Origin: an uncultured Saprospiraceae bacterium
GTDB lineage: Bacteria > Bacteroidota > Bacteroidia > Chitinophagales > Saprospiraceae
Direction of reading: 5' to 3'
DNA: 9,816 nt
Assembly: GCA_905479665.1 (NCBI GenBank)
Contig: CAJQNM010000217.1
Span: forward strand, 1-9,816
Shown: positions 1-7,109 of the stretch, one piece after another
How the letters are laid out: each line of letters begins with the position of its first letter
Numbering within the stretch: the stretch's first letter is position 1
The notes under the pieces: generated by a model
The model's input: the letters and a program-made list of their open reading frames with translations, nothing else
What the model was told of the DNA's origin: nothing
Database searches by the model: none
Translations under genes and position numbers: made by a program

Positions 1-49
1 AAAATGGGACGCTGAGAGGGGTTATCTTACCCAACTTTCGGCGCTCCAT
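1..49 (-). CDS. Possible 5' end of a gene running off the left edge
   Basis: An ATG at 49-47 on the minus strand opens a frame that stays open to the window edge and reads MERRKLGKITPLSVPF. The paired arginines followed by a lysine resemble the start of a twin-arginine-type signal, which many Bacteroidota periplasmic proteins carry, but too little is visible to name a family. An AGAGGTG stretch just upstream of the ATG could serve as a ribosome binding site. Only 16 codons are visible, so this is a tentative call; sequence to the left would settle it. Confidence 0.25.
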   Translation of the reverse strand, partial: MERRKLGKITPLSVPF

Positions 50-56
50 GGCACCT

Positions 57-221
57 CTAATTTAATTTGAAACCATCTATTTCTTTTAGTAAGTCACTTA
101 TATTCAAATCATTACGTCCAGAACATCCATAAAATGCTGCTTTCCTTTTCCTCGAATTACGACCTAGTTTTGCACAACAGAACTGGTTCTTGGGGGGACT
201 ACAGACCCACACTCTTGTCAA
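57..221 (-). CDS. Doubtful small ORF or gene tail, unidentified
   Basis: A minus-strand frame is open from 224 to the TAG at 59-57. Its only plausible start is a TTG at 221. It encodes about 54 residues with two cysteine-containing patches (CSPPKNQFCC and YGCSGR) and a basic stretch, and ends in DLLKEIDGFKLN. It stops 7 bp before the possible start at 49, which would suit a two-gene arrangement. I do not recognise the family. The opposite strand has a comparable open frame (134-265, 43 codons), so neither is well supported; this could be noncoding. Confidence 0.15.
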   Translation of the reverse strand: MTRVWVCSPPKNQFCCAKLGRNSRKRKAAFYGCSGRNDLNISDLLKEIDGFKLN

Positions 222-265
222 ATCTCAGACGGGACTTGGTAATTATTCCGCCTTACGAATTTTAG

Positions 266-436
266 GGATTGGGGGTGAAGAATCCGAATAGAGCAAAATA
301 GTGTCCGAGCTTATCCGATACTAAGAGCAACCGATTAACTGGCTGGTTTCGTGCAAGTTAAGGCAAAGATAAGTGAACCGGCGAGTTTATTTTGTTCCGG
401 ATATTTTGCTCCCAATCCCGTTAAAAAATTTGTAAA
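266..436. other. Gene-free stretch, nothing recognised
   Basis: No supported gene, RNA or recognisable repeat was found here. The only plus-strand ORF nearby (351-533) runs through the hairpin repeat that follows and has no recognisable domain, so it is treated as spurious. Confidence 0.4.
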
Positions 437-520
437 GCGGCGGCTTTTCTTAAACTTTTGCCGCCAAAAGTTTACCGGTCCGCGACTCTCGAAAGTCGCG
501 AGACTCTTCGGAGCGGAGCC
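437..520. repeat. GC-rich hairpin repeat, left copy
   Basis: Two perfect stem-loops lie side by side. The first has a 10-bp stem (TAAACTTTTG, 451-460, pairing with 465-474) and a CCGC loop. The second has a 7-bp stem (CGCGACT, 481-487, pairing with 494-500) and a 6-base loop. A CTC-TTCG-GAG mini-hairpin follows at 504-513. The core, starting GACTCTCGA at 484, recurs with small indels at 9243-9266. It lies about 40 bp past the stop of the GH16 gene, so it may also stop or protect that transcript, although there is no clear U-run. Confidence 0.5.
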
Positions 521-561
521 AATTAGTATTTGATAGATTTAAGTGCCGAAACTTGAGTTAC

Positions 562-2403
562 TTACTGCTTGATCACTTTTTGAAGTCCGAGTCGTTGTCC
601 GGAGCTAAACGCACCGACCAGATAGGCACCACTTGGTACACCCTCCAGTGAAATGGAGATGTTTTGTTCTGGATTTAAAGACACAACCTTTTCAAAAGTC
701 AATTTAGATTGATAATCAAACAGAGCGATTCGATCAATATTGAGCTGCGACGTGTTTCGTATTCTCAAATCATTTCGGACCGGGTTGGGCTCAATCGAGA
801 ATCCCTGGTCAACAAAAATTGGTGCCTCCTCAGCAGACACGATCGACATCGGAGCGTAGATATCCACGTTGTCAAAATAGTAGACATTTTCAGTCATGGT
901 ATTTGATGCAAACAAGAAAACGATCCGATCTATCGAACGGTCATTTGCGGTACCATCGGGAGAATCTACATAGGCAAATTCCAATCGCTGCCAAGCACCT
1001 TGGACGTCCGTATAAGCTTCATAGCGACTGTGGCGGCCTCGAGGATAGTTGGTGGGTTCTGAAAGGGCAGATCGCTCAAGCTGGAGAAGTATTTGTGTGC
1101 CTTCTGGAGCATCGGTATAGACATCGATCGAGAATCTCTTTTCGCCATCCTCAAAGGCAGTGGCATCATCAATATCCCTTGGATCTACTTCATACCGCAG
1201 AATATCAAATGTGGCACTGCCATCGCGTTGATACTTACCACACAAAGCCGAGGAATTGAGATCGTCCGCACCGGGATTGGCCACATCTTCTTCGAGCGCA
1301 CCATCCGAAAAATCGAATGTCATGAGGGCTTGATCATCAAAATTTTCCAACACAAGAGCTTTGCCAAAGGGCGGATCAACCAGTACATCGACAAAGAGTA
1401 CTTTATCTTCACAGGGGGAGGCAACCTGCACCTCAACCCTACCACCAACCTCTCCCCAATTTACCTGTATCGCATTTGACGAAGGGGGTGAAACGATCTC
1501 TGCTCCCTCTGGAACACTCCAGGTGAGCTCCGCATCTGCGGCAGCATTTTCTACAGTGTATGTGATACTCTCGGCTTGATGTGCTACTTGGCGCATTCCC
1601 TCAATGCTTGGGGCGGATCCATTATAAACCCTTACATAGTCTACCTCCATCGTTTGGGGGAAAAGACCTGATCCACTGGGTTGTCCCGGCCAATCTCCAC
1701 CAACCGCCAGGTTGAGCAGGATGTGAAAGTCGTGATCAAAAGGCCACGGAGATACGCTGAGTTTTGTCTTTTTCGAAAAGAGATACCCATCGACGTACCA
1801 ACGGATTTCATCTTCTACCCACTCAACGGCAAATTCATGGAAATCATCATTAAAAATACCGTCTAAAAGTTCATACTGTGCACCAGTAGATTGATTGTTG
1901 GGCCAAGCGTTGCCATAGTGGAGCGTGCCATGTACAGTTGCAGGTTCATGACCGACCAATTCCATGATATCCAATTCACCACTCTGGGGCCACGTTCCAT
2001 AGGGCTCGGAGGTAGAGAGCATCCAAAATGCTGGCCACATACCCCTACCCTGAGGCAATTTGATCGAAGCTTCAAATCGACCATACGTCCAGTCAGCTTT
2101 CCCTAAGGTCCGGATCCTCGCAGACGTGTAGCGCTTACCTCCAAACTCTTCTTGCTTGGCAATAATGCTCAATGTTCCATCAGCAACGACTGCATTTTCC
2201 GCACGGTACCATTCCAGTTCGTTGTTGCCCCATCCACACAGGCCGATGTCGCAGCCATCACCCGTTTGGATAGCCCACTTGCTGAGATCTAGCGTCGTCC
2301 CATCAAAATTATCCTCCCAGACAAGCGTGGGGCATTGCGCTGACGCGGAATAAACAAATCCTGTCAGGAGCAATATCAGAGAAAGGTCTGCAAATTTGTA
2401 CAT
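562..2403 (-). CDS. Secreted GH16 laminarinase-type endo-beta-1,3-glucanase with T9SS sorting domain
   Basis: Predicted to cleave beta-1,3-glucans such as laminarin outside the cell. Residues 1-22 form a signal peptide ending SASA before Q23. A GH16 catalytic domain covers about residues 27-262, with the laminarinase hallmarks GWGNNELEWY (57-66), WPAFWML (123-129), the catalytic motif GELDIME (nucleophile E143, D145, acid/base E148; the ExDxxE bulge form) and HILLNLAVGGDWPG (227-240). An Ig/PKD-like domain follows at about 265-342, then a beta-rich region with a carbohydrate-binding look at about 348-516 (FDN near its end). Residues 534-613, starting FSIEPNPVRN, are a type A T9SS C-terminal sorting domain. 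The 613-residue length suits such multidomain enzymes, and the gene looks intact. The start gives a clean signal peptide. Family and bond specificity are inferred from motifs; activity on a related mixed-linkage glucan is possible. Confidence 0.95.
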   Translation of the reverse strand: MYKFADLSLILLLTGFVYSASAQCPTLVWEDNFDGTTLDLSKWAIQTGDGCDIGLCGWGNNELEWYRAENAVVADGTLSIIAKQEEFGGKRYTSARIRTLGKADWTYGRFEASIKLPQGRGMWPAFWMLSTSEPYGTWPQSGELDIMELVGHEPATVHGTLHYGNAWPNNQSTGAQYELLDGIFNDDFHEFAVEWVEDEIRWYVDGYLFSKKTKLSVSPWPFDHDFHILLNLAVGGDWPGQPSGSGLFPQTMEVDYVRVYNGSAPSIEGMRQVAHQAESITYTVENAAADAELTWSVPEGAEIVSPPSSNAIQVNWGEVGGRVEVQVASPCEDKVLFVDVLVDPPFGKALVLENFDDQALMTFDFSDGALEEDVANPGADDLNSSALCGKYQRDGSATFDILRYEVDPRDIDDATAFEDGEKRFSIDVYTDAPEGTQILLQLERSALSEPTNYPRGRHSRYEAYTDVQGAWQRLEFAYVDSPDGTANDRSIDRIVFLFASNTMTENVYYFDNVDIYAPMSIVSAEEAPIFVDQGFSIEPNPVRNDLRIRNTSQLNIDRIALFDYQSKLTFEKVVSLNPEQNISISLEGVPSGAYLVGAFSSGQRLGLQKVIKQ

Positions 2404-2512
2404 AATTACTAAGATAAGAATCTACTAAGTATTGCAGGCCCATGATTACTTTACATCCTTGGCATAGTCATCGCCGTAATACGTACTAGTAATGTTGGCA
2501 TGAAATTTAATT

Positions 2513-2546
2513 GCCGAAATTGGCTCATATTTCGGCTCGCCGAGCC
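2513..2546. repeat. Overlapping inverted repeats upstream of GH16
   Basis: GCCGAAAT (2513-2520) pairs perfectly with ATTTCGGC (2529-2536) across an 8-base loop. A second stem, GGCTC (2534-2538) with GAGCC (2542-2546) and a 3-base loop, overlaps it. They lie about 110 bp upstream of the GH16 start. Role unknown; a regulator site or part of a dispersed repeat are both possible. Confidence 0.45.
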
Positions 2547-2694
2547 CGGGAAGTACTTCTAATATTTCGTCTTAATTTCATACTCCTCATCAAATTCTTC
2601 TTGGTCAGGTTGTTCTACCCAATTCGTGCAATAGGATTCGTTACGAGGTGCATTTATGCGATATTAACAAGCACTTTGATGATTGAGGAGCGAT

Positions 2695-2731
2695 TCCAGC
2701 CCATCGGGCTGGACCTAGATCCAGTGGATCT
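2695..2731. repeat. Two adjacent hairpins with three-base loops
   Basis: TCCAGCCC (2695-2702) pairs with GGGCTGGA (2706-2713) around ATC. AGATCC (2717-2722) pairs with GGATCT (2726-2731) around AGT. Both stems are perfect and both loops are 3 bases, the same design as the pair at 2824-2857. Confidence 0.5.
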
Positions 2732-2823
2732 TGGAGCGACGAAACCGCTTGCGGGTGGGCGGCAGCTTTGAGCTATGGCGATGAGTCACCTTGGCTTGAA
2801 GTGCTTGATAATTCCTGAGTGAT

Positions 2824-2857
2824 TTCACCTTTGGTGAAGAAATGTCCGGTGGACATT
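2824..2857. repeat. Two adjacent hairpins with three-base loops
   Basis: TTCACC (2824-2829) pairs with GGTGAA (2833-2838) around TTT. AATGTCC (2841-2847) pairs with GGACATT (2851-2857) around GGT. The repeated layout of 6-8 bp stems with 3-base loops suggests one composite repeat family rather than chance. Confidence 0.5.
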
Positions 2858-2912
2858 AAAACGAAGGAACCACGTCAGTGGGAGGGTGTGGCAAATGTGC
2901 CGCAGTAGAATC

Positions 2913-3091
2913 AATTTCACACATGCAGATGATACGACAAAAGTAGTTAGTCATTGGAGAACGTGTTCTAATGCAATGCATTTAAAAGATTCATTGGGGG
3001 AATGATCAATTTGCTTAAATTTTCGGGCGTAAGTATATATAAACCAGATTCTTATGATTTCATTTTGGTCAAATTATGCATGTGTGAAATT
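2913..3091. mobile_element. MITE-like 179-bp element with perfect 15-bp terminal inverted repeats
   Basis: AATTTCACACATGCA at 2913-2927 is the exact reverse complement of 3077-3091, with 149 bp between. The interior is AT-rich and has no ORF of note. No convincing target-site duplication flanks it; at most the two bases TC occur on both sides. The arrangement fits a small non-autonomous element, but a long-range regulatory inverted repeat or a chance match is possible. Confidence 0.35.
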
Positions 3092-3160
3092 TCCTATTGC
3101 ACTAATTGGGTTCTACCAGATGATAAATTTGCTCCTTATTGACCTGATCATATAATACTC

Positions 3161-3200
3161 AAAAACCCGTTCCTGCAGTAAAGAGTAAGTATGGGTTTTT
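3161..3200 (-). terminator. Likely intrinsic terminator of the TBDR gene
   Basis: AAAAACCC (3161-3168) pairs perfectly with GGGTTTTT (3193-3200) across a 24-base loop. Read on the minus strand, it lies about 30 bp past the TBDR stop and its 3' arm ends in five Ts. The sequence is symmetric, so it could act on both strands. The long loop lowers confidence. If it works, it separates TBDR transcription from the GH16 gene downstream. Confidence 0.5.
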
Positions 3201-3231
3201 CCAGTTACTGTTTCATTTCCGCTAGTGCAAA

Positions 3232-6123
3232 TTAAAATCCATATCTCAACCCTACTGTATAGATAGGCTTAACCGAAATCAACTGAAAAGCCTCATCCCG
3301 GTTATTTCTATAAAATCCTCTTTGGTCCTCGCCAGTTATGTTTTGAGCAGCGATTGAGAACTGTATATTATCAGTAAAATTATAATTCGCACGTAAGTCC
3401 AATTGACTTCTTGCTTGTGTATACGTACCAAGTGCTGTAACACCTTGACCTGGAAGCGTTCTCAAGAAATCACTTCTATAACTATAGGCTGCTCTTATCC
3501 CAAATTTGTCATTTTCATAGTACAAAACGGAATTTACATTGTGCTTAGAAGTGCCAGGAAAAGCATCATCAATACTTATCTGATCGGTATCAAATGATGC
3601 AGTTACAAAGTTATAATTTGCCTGTAATCCAAACCCTTTCAGGGCCTCTGTAAAAACATCCAATGACTGAACGAATCCTGCCTCAAACCCAAACACTGAT
3701 GCATTACCGATATTTACTGGTTGCGTTACCGTATAACTCGTACTTTGAAAATCTTCTGAAACGCCCGCTGCTGCAATAGCATCTGCATCATATCCCCCCT
3801 CCGCAAGAACTTGATCATATGGCACTAAATCAAAGGTATTCGTAGCGATATAATCGGCTATCCTCTTATAATAAACGCTAAATATTACTGCACTTCCAAT
3901 GTCATTATACCATTCCAAGGTATTGTCTATTTGCCAAGTGCTATACGGTTTCAATGACAAATTGGGCAAACTAGCCATTCCTTGTGTTCCATCAAAATTT
4001 GAATTTCTTCTGTTGACAGCAGATAACGTACCTCCAGGTATCAAATCCCTGACACTGGGACGTGTAAGTGTACGAACAGTACCGAAACGGTAAGTCAAAT
4101 TTGGCTTTAAAGCAAATTTCAAGTTTAAGGATGGTAACAAATCCCACTGTGCATTATTAACTGTCGCAGGAGTATTGGATAGATTTATCGGTCCGCCGGC
4201 TTGATCATCTGGATCAGCCAAAGAGATATTGGTAAAAGCTCTTCCAGTATAATCGGTTTCTACGGCTCTAAGTCCAAGGTTACCTGATACGGGCACTGTG
4301 CCAAGCTTTGCATCAAAATTAAGTTGTCCGTAAAATGCCAAGGTCTTTTCAACATAATTGAAGAGCGGTTGACTACCAAATATTACATAACCCCTGCCAG
4401 TACCATTTGCTTCACTTTGCTCAATTATATCATAGGCATCAAATACATCTATACCTCCAGCTTGCAAGGGGTGTGATCCTTGTTTACTCTCGTCGAATAC
4501 ATCAGGATATAATCGTTCATAAGCATCCAGATCTATTCTAGGCCACTCGCTCAGTAGATTAAAGTCACTACCTGGTAAGAAATTGTTGATCGTTCCACTA
4601 AAAGCCTGGCTGCCGGGCACAGCAGCAGGAGATCCATCTGCCGCAAAAATAGCATTAAGGGCAGCTGCATTTCGCGTAATTGATGCTACGAAGAGGTCAG
4701 TATCACTCCATCTTCCACCAAAATCTATTGATAATTTATCATTTATTTTCCTGGAAAAATCTAATCTGAGTGCTTGATTTGTTCCATTTGAAAATCTGTT
4801 CCAATGTACGACGGGTGGAGCTACCTCAGCTAATAATGCGTTGTTAAATTCTTGTTGAGCTGCGGCGGGAAACGTAAAACCTGGGAAAGAACCATTTTCA
4901 TACGTGTATGGACCCGGTACCGGTATGTTAGCACCTGCGGTACTTCTACCAAAAACTGTGAGTTCTTGGATAAAATCCACTCCAGAAATTGAGTAATCTG
5001 CAGCAATTTTCCACCCATCCTGCTCCCAAGTGACATTGGCACCACCAATCCAATTGTCATTCAAGTTATCAAAGGTTTGATTTTGATAAAAAATAGTAGT
5101 TCCCTCAGCTGGCGCTCCATCGGCACTATTAAATGCTCCTGCTGTGTTAAAACTTTGTAAGAAGCCATCAACAATGTTTAAGTTTCCTGGTCTAAATACT
5201 TTGTTTGTAGGAATGACTCCAAGATTTATATTATTGCCAGGATTTGGTCGCATCAATGCCCGGTAAGACCGAATGTTAAACTTTGACAATTGACCATCTA
5301 CAATAATATTTAATGATTTTGTCGGTTGCCACTCTATTGCGCCAGCTAAAGCTGTCCGTTCCTGCTCTTCTAAAATTGGATTATTGGTATTATTATTGGT
5401 AACAAGTACGCCGGCAAATTCGGTATCCCCATTATCTGGATCCCAAACCCCGTTATTGTTGGTGTCTTCCCTCAGATTTCTTGAGGCAATTCTTCCAAAA
5501 ACTTGATCTCTATCTCTCTTATTCTTACTGGTAAGTACAGAAACATAGGCACCAAACTTATTGTCTTTGGTCTTGCCACCGAGAATGGCACTTAATCTAG
5601 GTGTGGGACTCCAAAATTGATCTCGATCCTGCGCATCTAACTCCCCTCGAAGATTTACCGCTCCAAAAAAGTTGCGGCCCTCTTTATACCTAGCCGAAAG
5701 AGGTTTGATGGTTTGAAAGTCAACAGCTCCCCCTAAGCCAGGTTCTATTAATCCAGCCTCTGATGTTTTGTAAACAAGTGCACCCTGCACAATTTCAGGT
5801 GGTAAAATGCCAAGGTTAAACTGCCTAAATCTTTCGATTCCTTGTACACCCCCTGAAATAGGCTGTCTGCCATTCACAGTCACTTGAACAAATGCTGGGC
5901 CGATTCCTCGAATTGCAATTCGTGAACCTCCATCTTGTCCACCTGACTGATCTTCTTGAACTTGTACTCCAGGTACTCTACGTAAGGCATCACCGAGGTT
6001 TTCGTCTGAAAAGTTACCCAAGTCCTGAGCCGATATCGCTTCCACGACACTTGTAGCCAATTTCTTTGTAGCCAAAGCACGCATATCCGCGCCTTTTATG
6101 CCTTTAACTACCACCGAAGTCAA
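3232..6123 (-). CDS. TonB-dependent outer-membrane receptor, plug and barrel (cut from its N-terminus by a frameshift)
   Basis: Encodes the plug and 22-strand-type barrel of a TonB-dependent receptor, which imports a ligand (probably an oligosaccharide, by context) across the outer membrane using TonB energy. The frame can be read from TTG at 6123. It begins with a TonB-box-like TSVVVKG, then a plug over about the first 135 residues (VVEAISAQDLGNFSDENLGD, ALRRVPGVQVQED, RIAIRGIGPAFVQVTVNGR, GLGGAVDFQTIKPL). The barrel region includes NTLEWYND and FSVYYKRIADYI. It ends in the aromatic C-terminus LRYGF usual for outer-membrane barrels. Motifs resemble the TonB-Xanth-Caul type more than SusC, and no SusD partner lies nearby. 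The signal peptide and N-terminal domain are in another frame (6120-6416). Repaired, the protein would be about 1,061 residues. As it stands, this portion has no export signal, so it is a pseudogene unless the frameshift is a sequence error. Confidence 0.9.
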   Translation of the reverse strand: MTSVVVKGIKGADMRALATKKLATSVVEAISAQDLGNFSDENLGDALRRVPGVQVQEDQSGGQDGGSRIAIRGIGPAFVQVTVNGRQPISGGVQGIERFRQFNLGILPPEIVQGALVYKTSEAGLIEPGLGGAVDFQTIKPLSARYKEGRNFFGAVNLRGELDAQDRDQFWSPTPRLSAILGGKTKDNKFGAYVSVLTSKNKRDRDQVFGRIASRNLREDTNNNGVWDPDNGDTEFAGVLVTNNNTNNPILEEQERTALAGAIEWQPTKSLNIIVDGQLSKFNIRSYRALMRPNPGNNINLGVIPTNKVFRPGNLNIVDGFLQSFNTAGAFNSADGAPAEGTTIFYQNQTFDNLNDNWIGGANVTWEQDGWKIAADYSISGVDFIQELTVFGRSTAGANIPVPGPYTYENGSFPGFTFPAAAQQEFNNALLAEVAPPVVHWNRFSNGTNQALRLDFSRKINDKLSIDFGGRWSDTDLFVASITRNAAALNAIFAADGSPAAVPGSQAFSGTINNFLPGSDFNLLSEWPRIDLDAYERLYPDVFDESKQGSHPLQAGGIDVFDAYDIIEQSEANGTGRGYVIFGSQPLFNYVEKTLAFYGQLNFDAKLGTVPVSGNLGLRAVETDYTGRAFTNISLADPDDQAGGPINLSNTPATVNNAQWDLLPSLNLKFALKPNLTYRFGTVRTLTRPSVRDLIPGGTLSAVNRRNSNFDGTQGMASLPNLSLKPYSTWQIDNTLEWYNDIGSAVIFSVYYKRIADYIATNTFDLVPYDQVLAEGGYDADAIAAAGVSEDFQSTSYTVTQPVNIGNASVFGFEAGFVQSLDVFTEALKGFGLQANYNFVTASFDTDQISIDDAFPGTSKHNVNSVLYYENDKFGIRAAYSYRSDFLRTLPGQGVTALGTYTQARSQLDLRANYNFTDNIQFSIAAQNITGEDQRGFYRNNRDEAFQLISVKPIYTVGLRYGF

Positions 6124-6140
6124 TAGATTGATGCCTCCAC
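6120..6140 (-). other. Frameshift site in the TBDR gene
   Basis: The upstream frame reads GTG GAG GCA TCA ATC TAT TGA. The downstream frame is minus one relative to it, reading GGC ATC AAT CTA TTG ACT from 6135. A single missing base near 6135 accounts for the break. No slippery X-XXY-YYZ heptamer is present, so programmed frameshifting is not supported. The TTG at 6123 overlaps the TGA, but restart there would make a protein with no signal peptide. Confidence 0.8.
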
Positions 6141-6416
6141 CATGATCACATTATACTCACTTCTTCCATTTACTTGAATCTCTTCATCTCCGTAGCCAAT
6201 AGAAGAAAAAATCAACGATGTAGTTTCTGAAGGTATCGCTAAGCTAAATTTACCATCAATATCTGTAGCAGTACCAGTAGAAGCCCCTTTGGCCTGAATA
6301 GTGGCTCCGATAAGGGCTTCCCCTTGTTCATTTGTCACCGTTCCACTAATAGTTACATCTTGAGCAAAGAGCCCAAAAGAAATAGAGAGCAGTAGGATGG
6401 TTAGTGAAAATTTCAT
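6120..6416 (-). CDS. N-terminal part of the TonB-dependent receptor: signal peptide plus carboxypeptidase-regulatory-like domain
   Basis: From ATG at 6416 this reads a signal peptide (MKFSLTILLLSISFGLFAQ) and then the N-terminal extension typical of Bacteroidota receptors (VTISGTVTNEQGEALIGATI, DIDGKFSLAIP, LIFSSIGY). It ends SEYNVIMVEASIY at a TGA (6122-6120). An upstream in-frame ATG at 6455 would add 13 residues encoded by a palindrome and place a charged leader before the signal peptide, so 6416 is preferred. The frame is lost after the codons GTG GAG. Adding one G there gives VEGINLLTSVVVKG, running directly into the plug. Together with 3232-6123 this is one gene. Confidence 0.85.
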   Translation of the reverse strand: MKFSLTILLLSISFGLFAQDVTISGTVTNEQGEALIGATIQAKGASTGTATDIDGKFSLAIPSETTSLIFSSIGYGDEEIQVNGRSEYNVIMVEASIY

Positions 6417-6427
6417 AAATAAAAGAG

Positions 6428-6447
6428 TTTGTTCGTTAACGAACAAA
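6428..6447. promoter_or_regulatory. Perfect 20-bp palindrome upstream of the TBDR: candidate operator
   Basis: TTTGTTCGTTAACGAACAAA is its own reverse complement over all 20 bases. It ends 11 bp before the receptor's ATG at 6416. The TTAA-centred symmetric form resembles sites of dimeric regulators such as the LacI or GntR families. As RNA it could also fold into a short hairpin in the leader. Which of these applies cannot be told from the sequence. No regulator gene remains intact nearby. Confidence 0.5.
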
Positions 6448-6490
6448 GGCATCATTGATATTTTGGGAGTTCATCTTCTTGAACAATTGG

Positions 6491-6628
6491 TTACATAGGA
6501 GCATTCTGGTGGTCAGCCAACAGGAAAATGACATCCGGTTTTTGTCCTATACTTTCAGAAGGCACTAAAACAAACAGCATAAAAAAGAATAATTTATTCA
6601 AAATGTTTCTTGCAAGGTATCTGGTCAT
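6491..6628 (-). pseudogene. Truncated sulfatase: signal peptide and first catalytic strand only
   Basis: From ATG at 6628 this reads 45 codons to TAA at 6493-6491. The protein has a basic n-region (MTRYLARNILNK), a hydrophobic core (LFFFMLFVLV), a short c-region ending SIGQ, then KPDVIFLLADHQNAPM. The last part matches the opening strand of S1-type sulfatases (KPNVIFLLADDQ), whose aspartates bind calcium; here the second is histidine. Everything after QNAPM is missing, including the CxPxR motif. The ATG overlaps the stop of the upstream remnant as ATGA, typical of translational coupling in an operon. After the TAA the same frame continues for only 12 codons. This is the 5' stub of a second sulfatase gene, left by a deletion ending near 6490. 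Confidence 0.55.
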
Positions 6629-6744
6629 TCCAGACTATCCAGTGGTTTCAATTTGATCTCTTTTAAGCTCACGTCTTCTGGATCTCCTTCAATGAAAAAG
6701 ACAGCGACGTGTGTTTTCTTGTCGATACCAAATTTCGCAGCACA
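6625..6744 (-). pseudogene. C-terminal remnant of an unidentified exported protein
   Basis: This minus-strand frame is open for 39 codons between a TAG at 6747-6745 and its TGA at 6627-6625. It ends FGIDKKTHVAVFFIEGDP and then EDVSLKEIKLKPLDSLE. The alternating pattern and the VSLKEIKLKPL ending look like the last strands of a beta-sandwich (galactose-binding-like) domain, as found at the end of many Bacteroidota glycan enzymes; that is inference. Its stop overlaps the start of the sulfatase stub (ATGA), so the two were probably neighbours in one operon. Upstream of the TAG the same frame holds further stops and no recognisable domain, so the rest of the gene is lost or badly decayed. Confidence 0.4.
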
Positions 6745-7054
6745 CTATCTCGTGGAAGATCGCAATTTGTAGTCAATAATCCTAAACTTGACTTTACACC
6801 AACCAATGAATCAAGGATTCATTCGTTTATTACAGATGAGAGCAATCTATGCATCGGTTGTTCTCAGAATAGATCCACTTTGTGCAGGCAAATCACAGTG
6901 TCGGATCAATTTTTAACCTATGGACTCCATGTACTCTTGCCAAGGGAAGCAAAAAGCTGTATGAGCTTGCATCATTTGCCGAATGGCGACACTTTTGATC
7001 GAAATCAGCAAATAAAGGAAGGAAAGGAGTACAGCCATAACGCATTGGTGGAGT
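6745..7054. other. Region upstream of the sulfatase with no recognisable gene
   Basis: A plus-strand ORF covers 6709-7095 (128 codons), but its start lies inside the antisense remnant at 6625-6744 and I recognise no signal peptide, domain or motif in it. A minus-strand frame here is broken by several stops. The stretch is best read as decayed sequence from the gene whose tail lies at 6625-6744, or as unrelated spacer. Confidence 0.4.
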
Positions 7055-7062
7055 TATATTTG
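7055..7062 (+). promoter_or_regulatory. Candidate Bacteroidota -7 promoter element for the sulfatase
   Basis: TATATTTG matches the TAnnTTTG -7 consensus of Bacteroidota promoters and lies 47 bp before the sulfatase ATG. I find no good TTTG at the expected -33 distance. A short inverted repeat, CCCAC-ATC-GTGGG (7064-7076), begins immediately downstream, about where transcription would start, and might be an operator. Confidence 0.3.
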
Positions 7063-7109
7063 ACCCACATCGTGGGATACCCTCACTTTGAGTAAATCAA
7101 AAAAAGAGC

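Larger units (their letters stand above)
2404..2912. other. Gene-free spacer with a palindrome cluster
   Basis: No supported gene. The first 110 bp should contain the GH16 promoter, but I see no clear TAnnTTTG element. From 2513 to 2857 there are six short inverted repeats, listed separately. A plus-strand ORF at 2511-2771 runs straight through several of them and has no recognisable domain, so I treat it as spurious. Confidence 0.5.

Noticed and set aside
134..265. 43-codon plus-strand frame
   Set aside because: The opposite strand is equally open over the same bases, and neither protein is recognisable.
351..533. 60-codon plus-strand ORF
   Set aside because: It runs through the GC-rich hairpin repeat and shows no domain; repeats of this kind commonly give spurious ORFs.
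819..1259. 146-codon plus-strand ORF
   Set aside because: It is antisense to the well-supported GH16 gene and has no motif.
2511..2771. 86-codon plus-strand ORF with a hydrophobic middle
   Set aside because: It passes through several perfect palindromes and has no recognisable motif, so the open frame is probably chance.
3232..6123. Assignment of the receptor as a SusC homologue
   Set aside because: Plug and barrel motifs fit the TonB-Xanth-Caul type better and no SusD gene is adjacent.
6120..6140. Programmed ribosomal frameshift in the TBDR
   Set aside because: No slippery heptamer or clear stimulatory structure is visible at the junction; a simple one-base loss explains it.
6709..7095. 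128-codon plus-strand ORF just upstream of the sulfatase
   Set aside because: It starts inside an antisense remnant, shows no signal peptide or domain, and is of a length seen for shadow ORFs elsewhere in this window.
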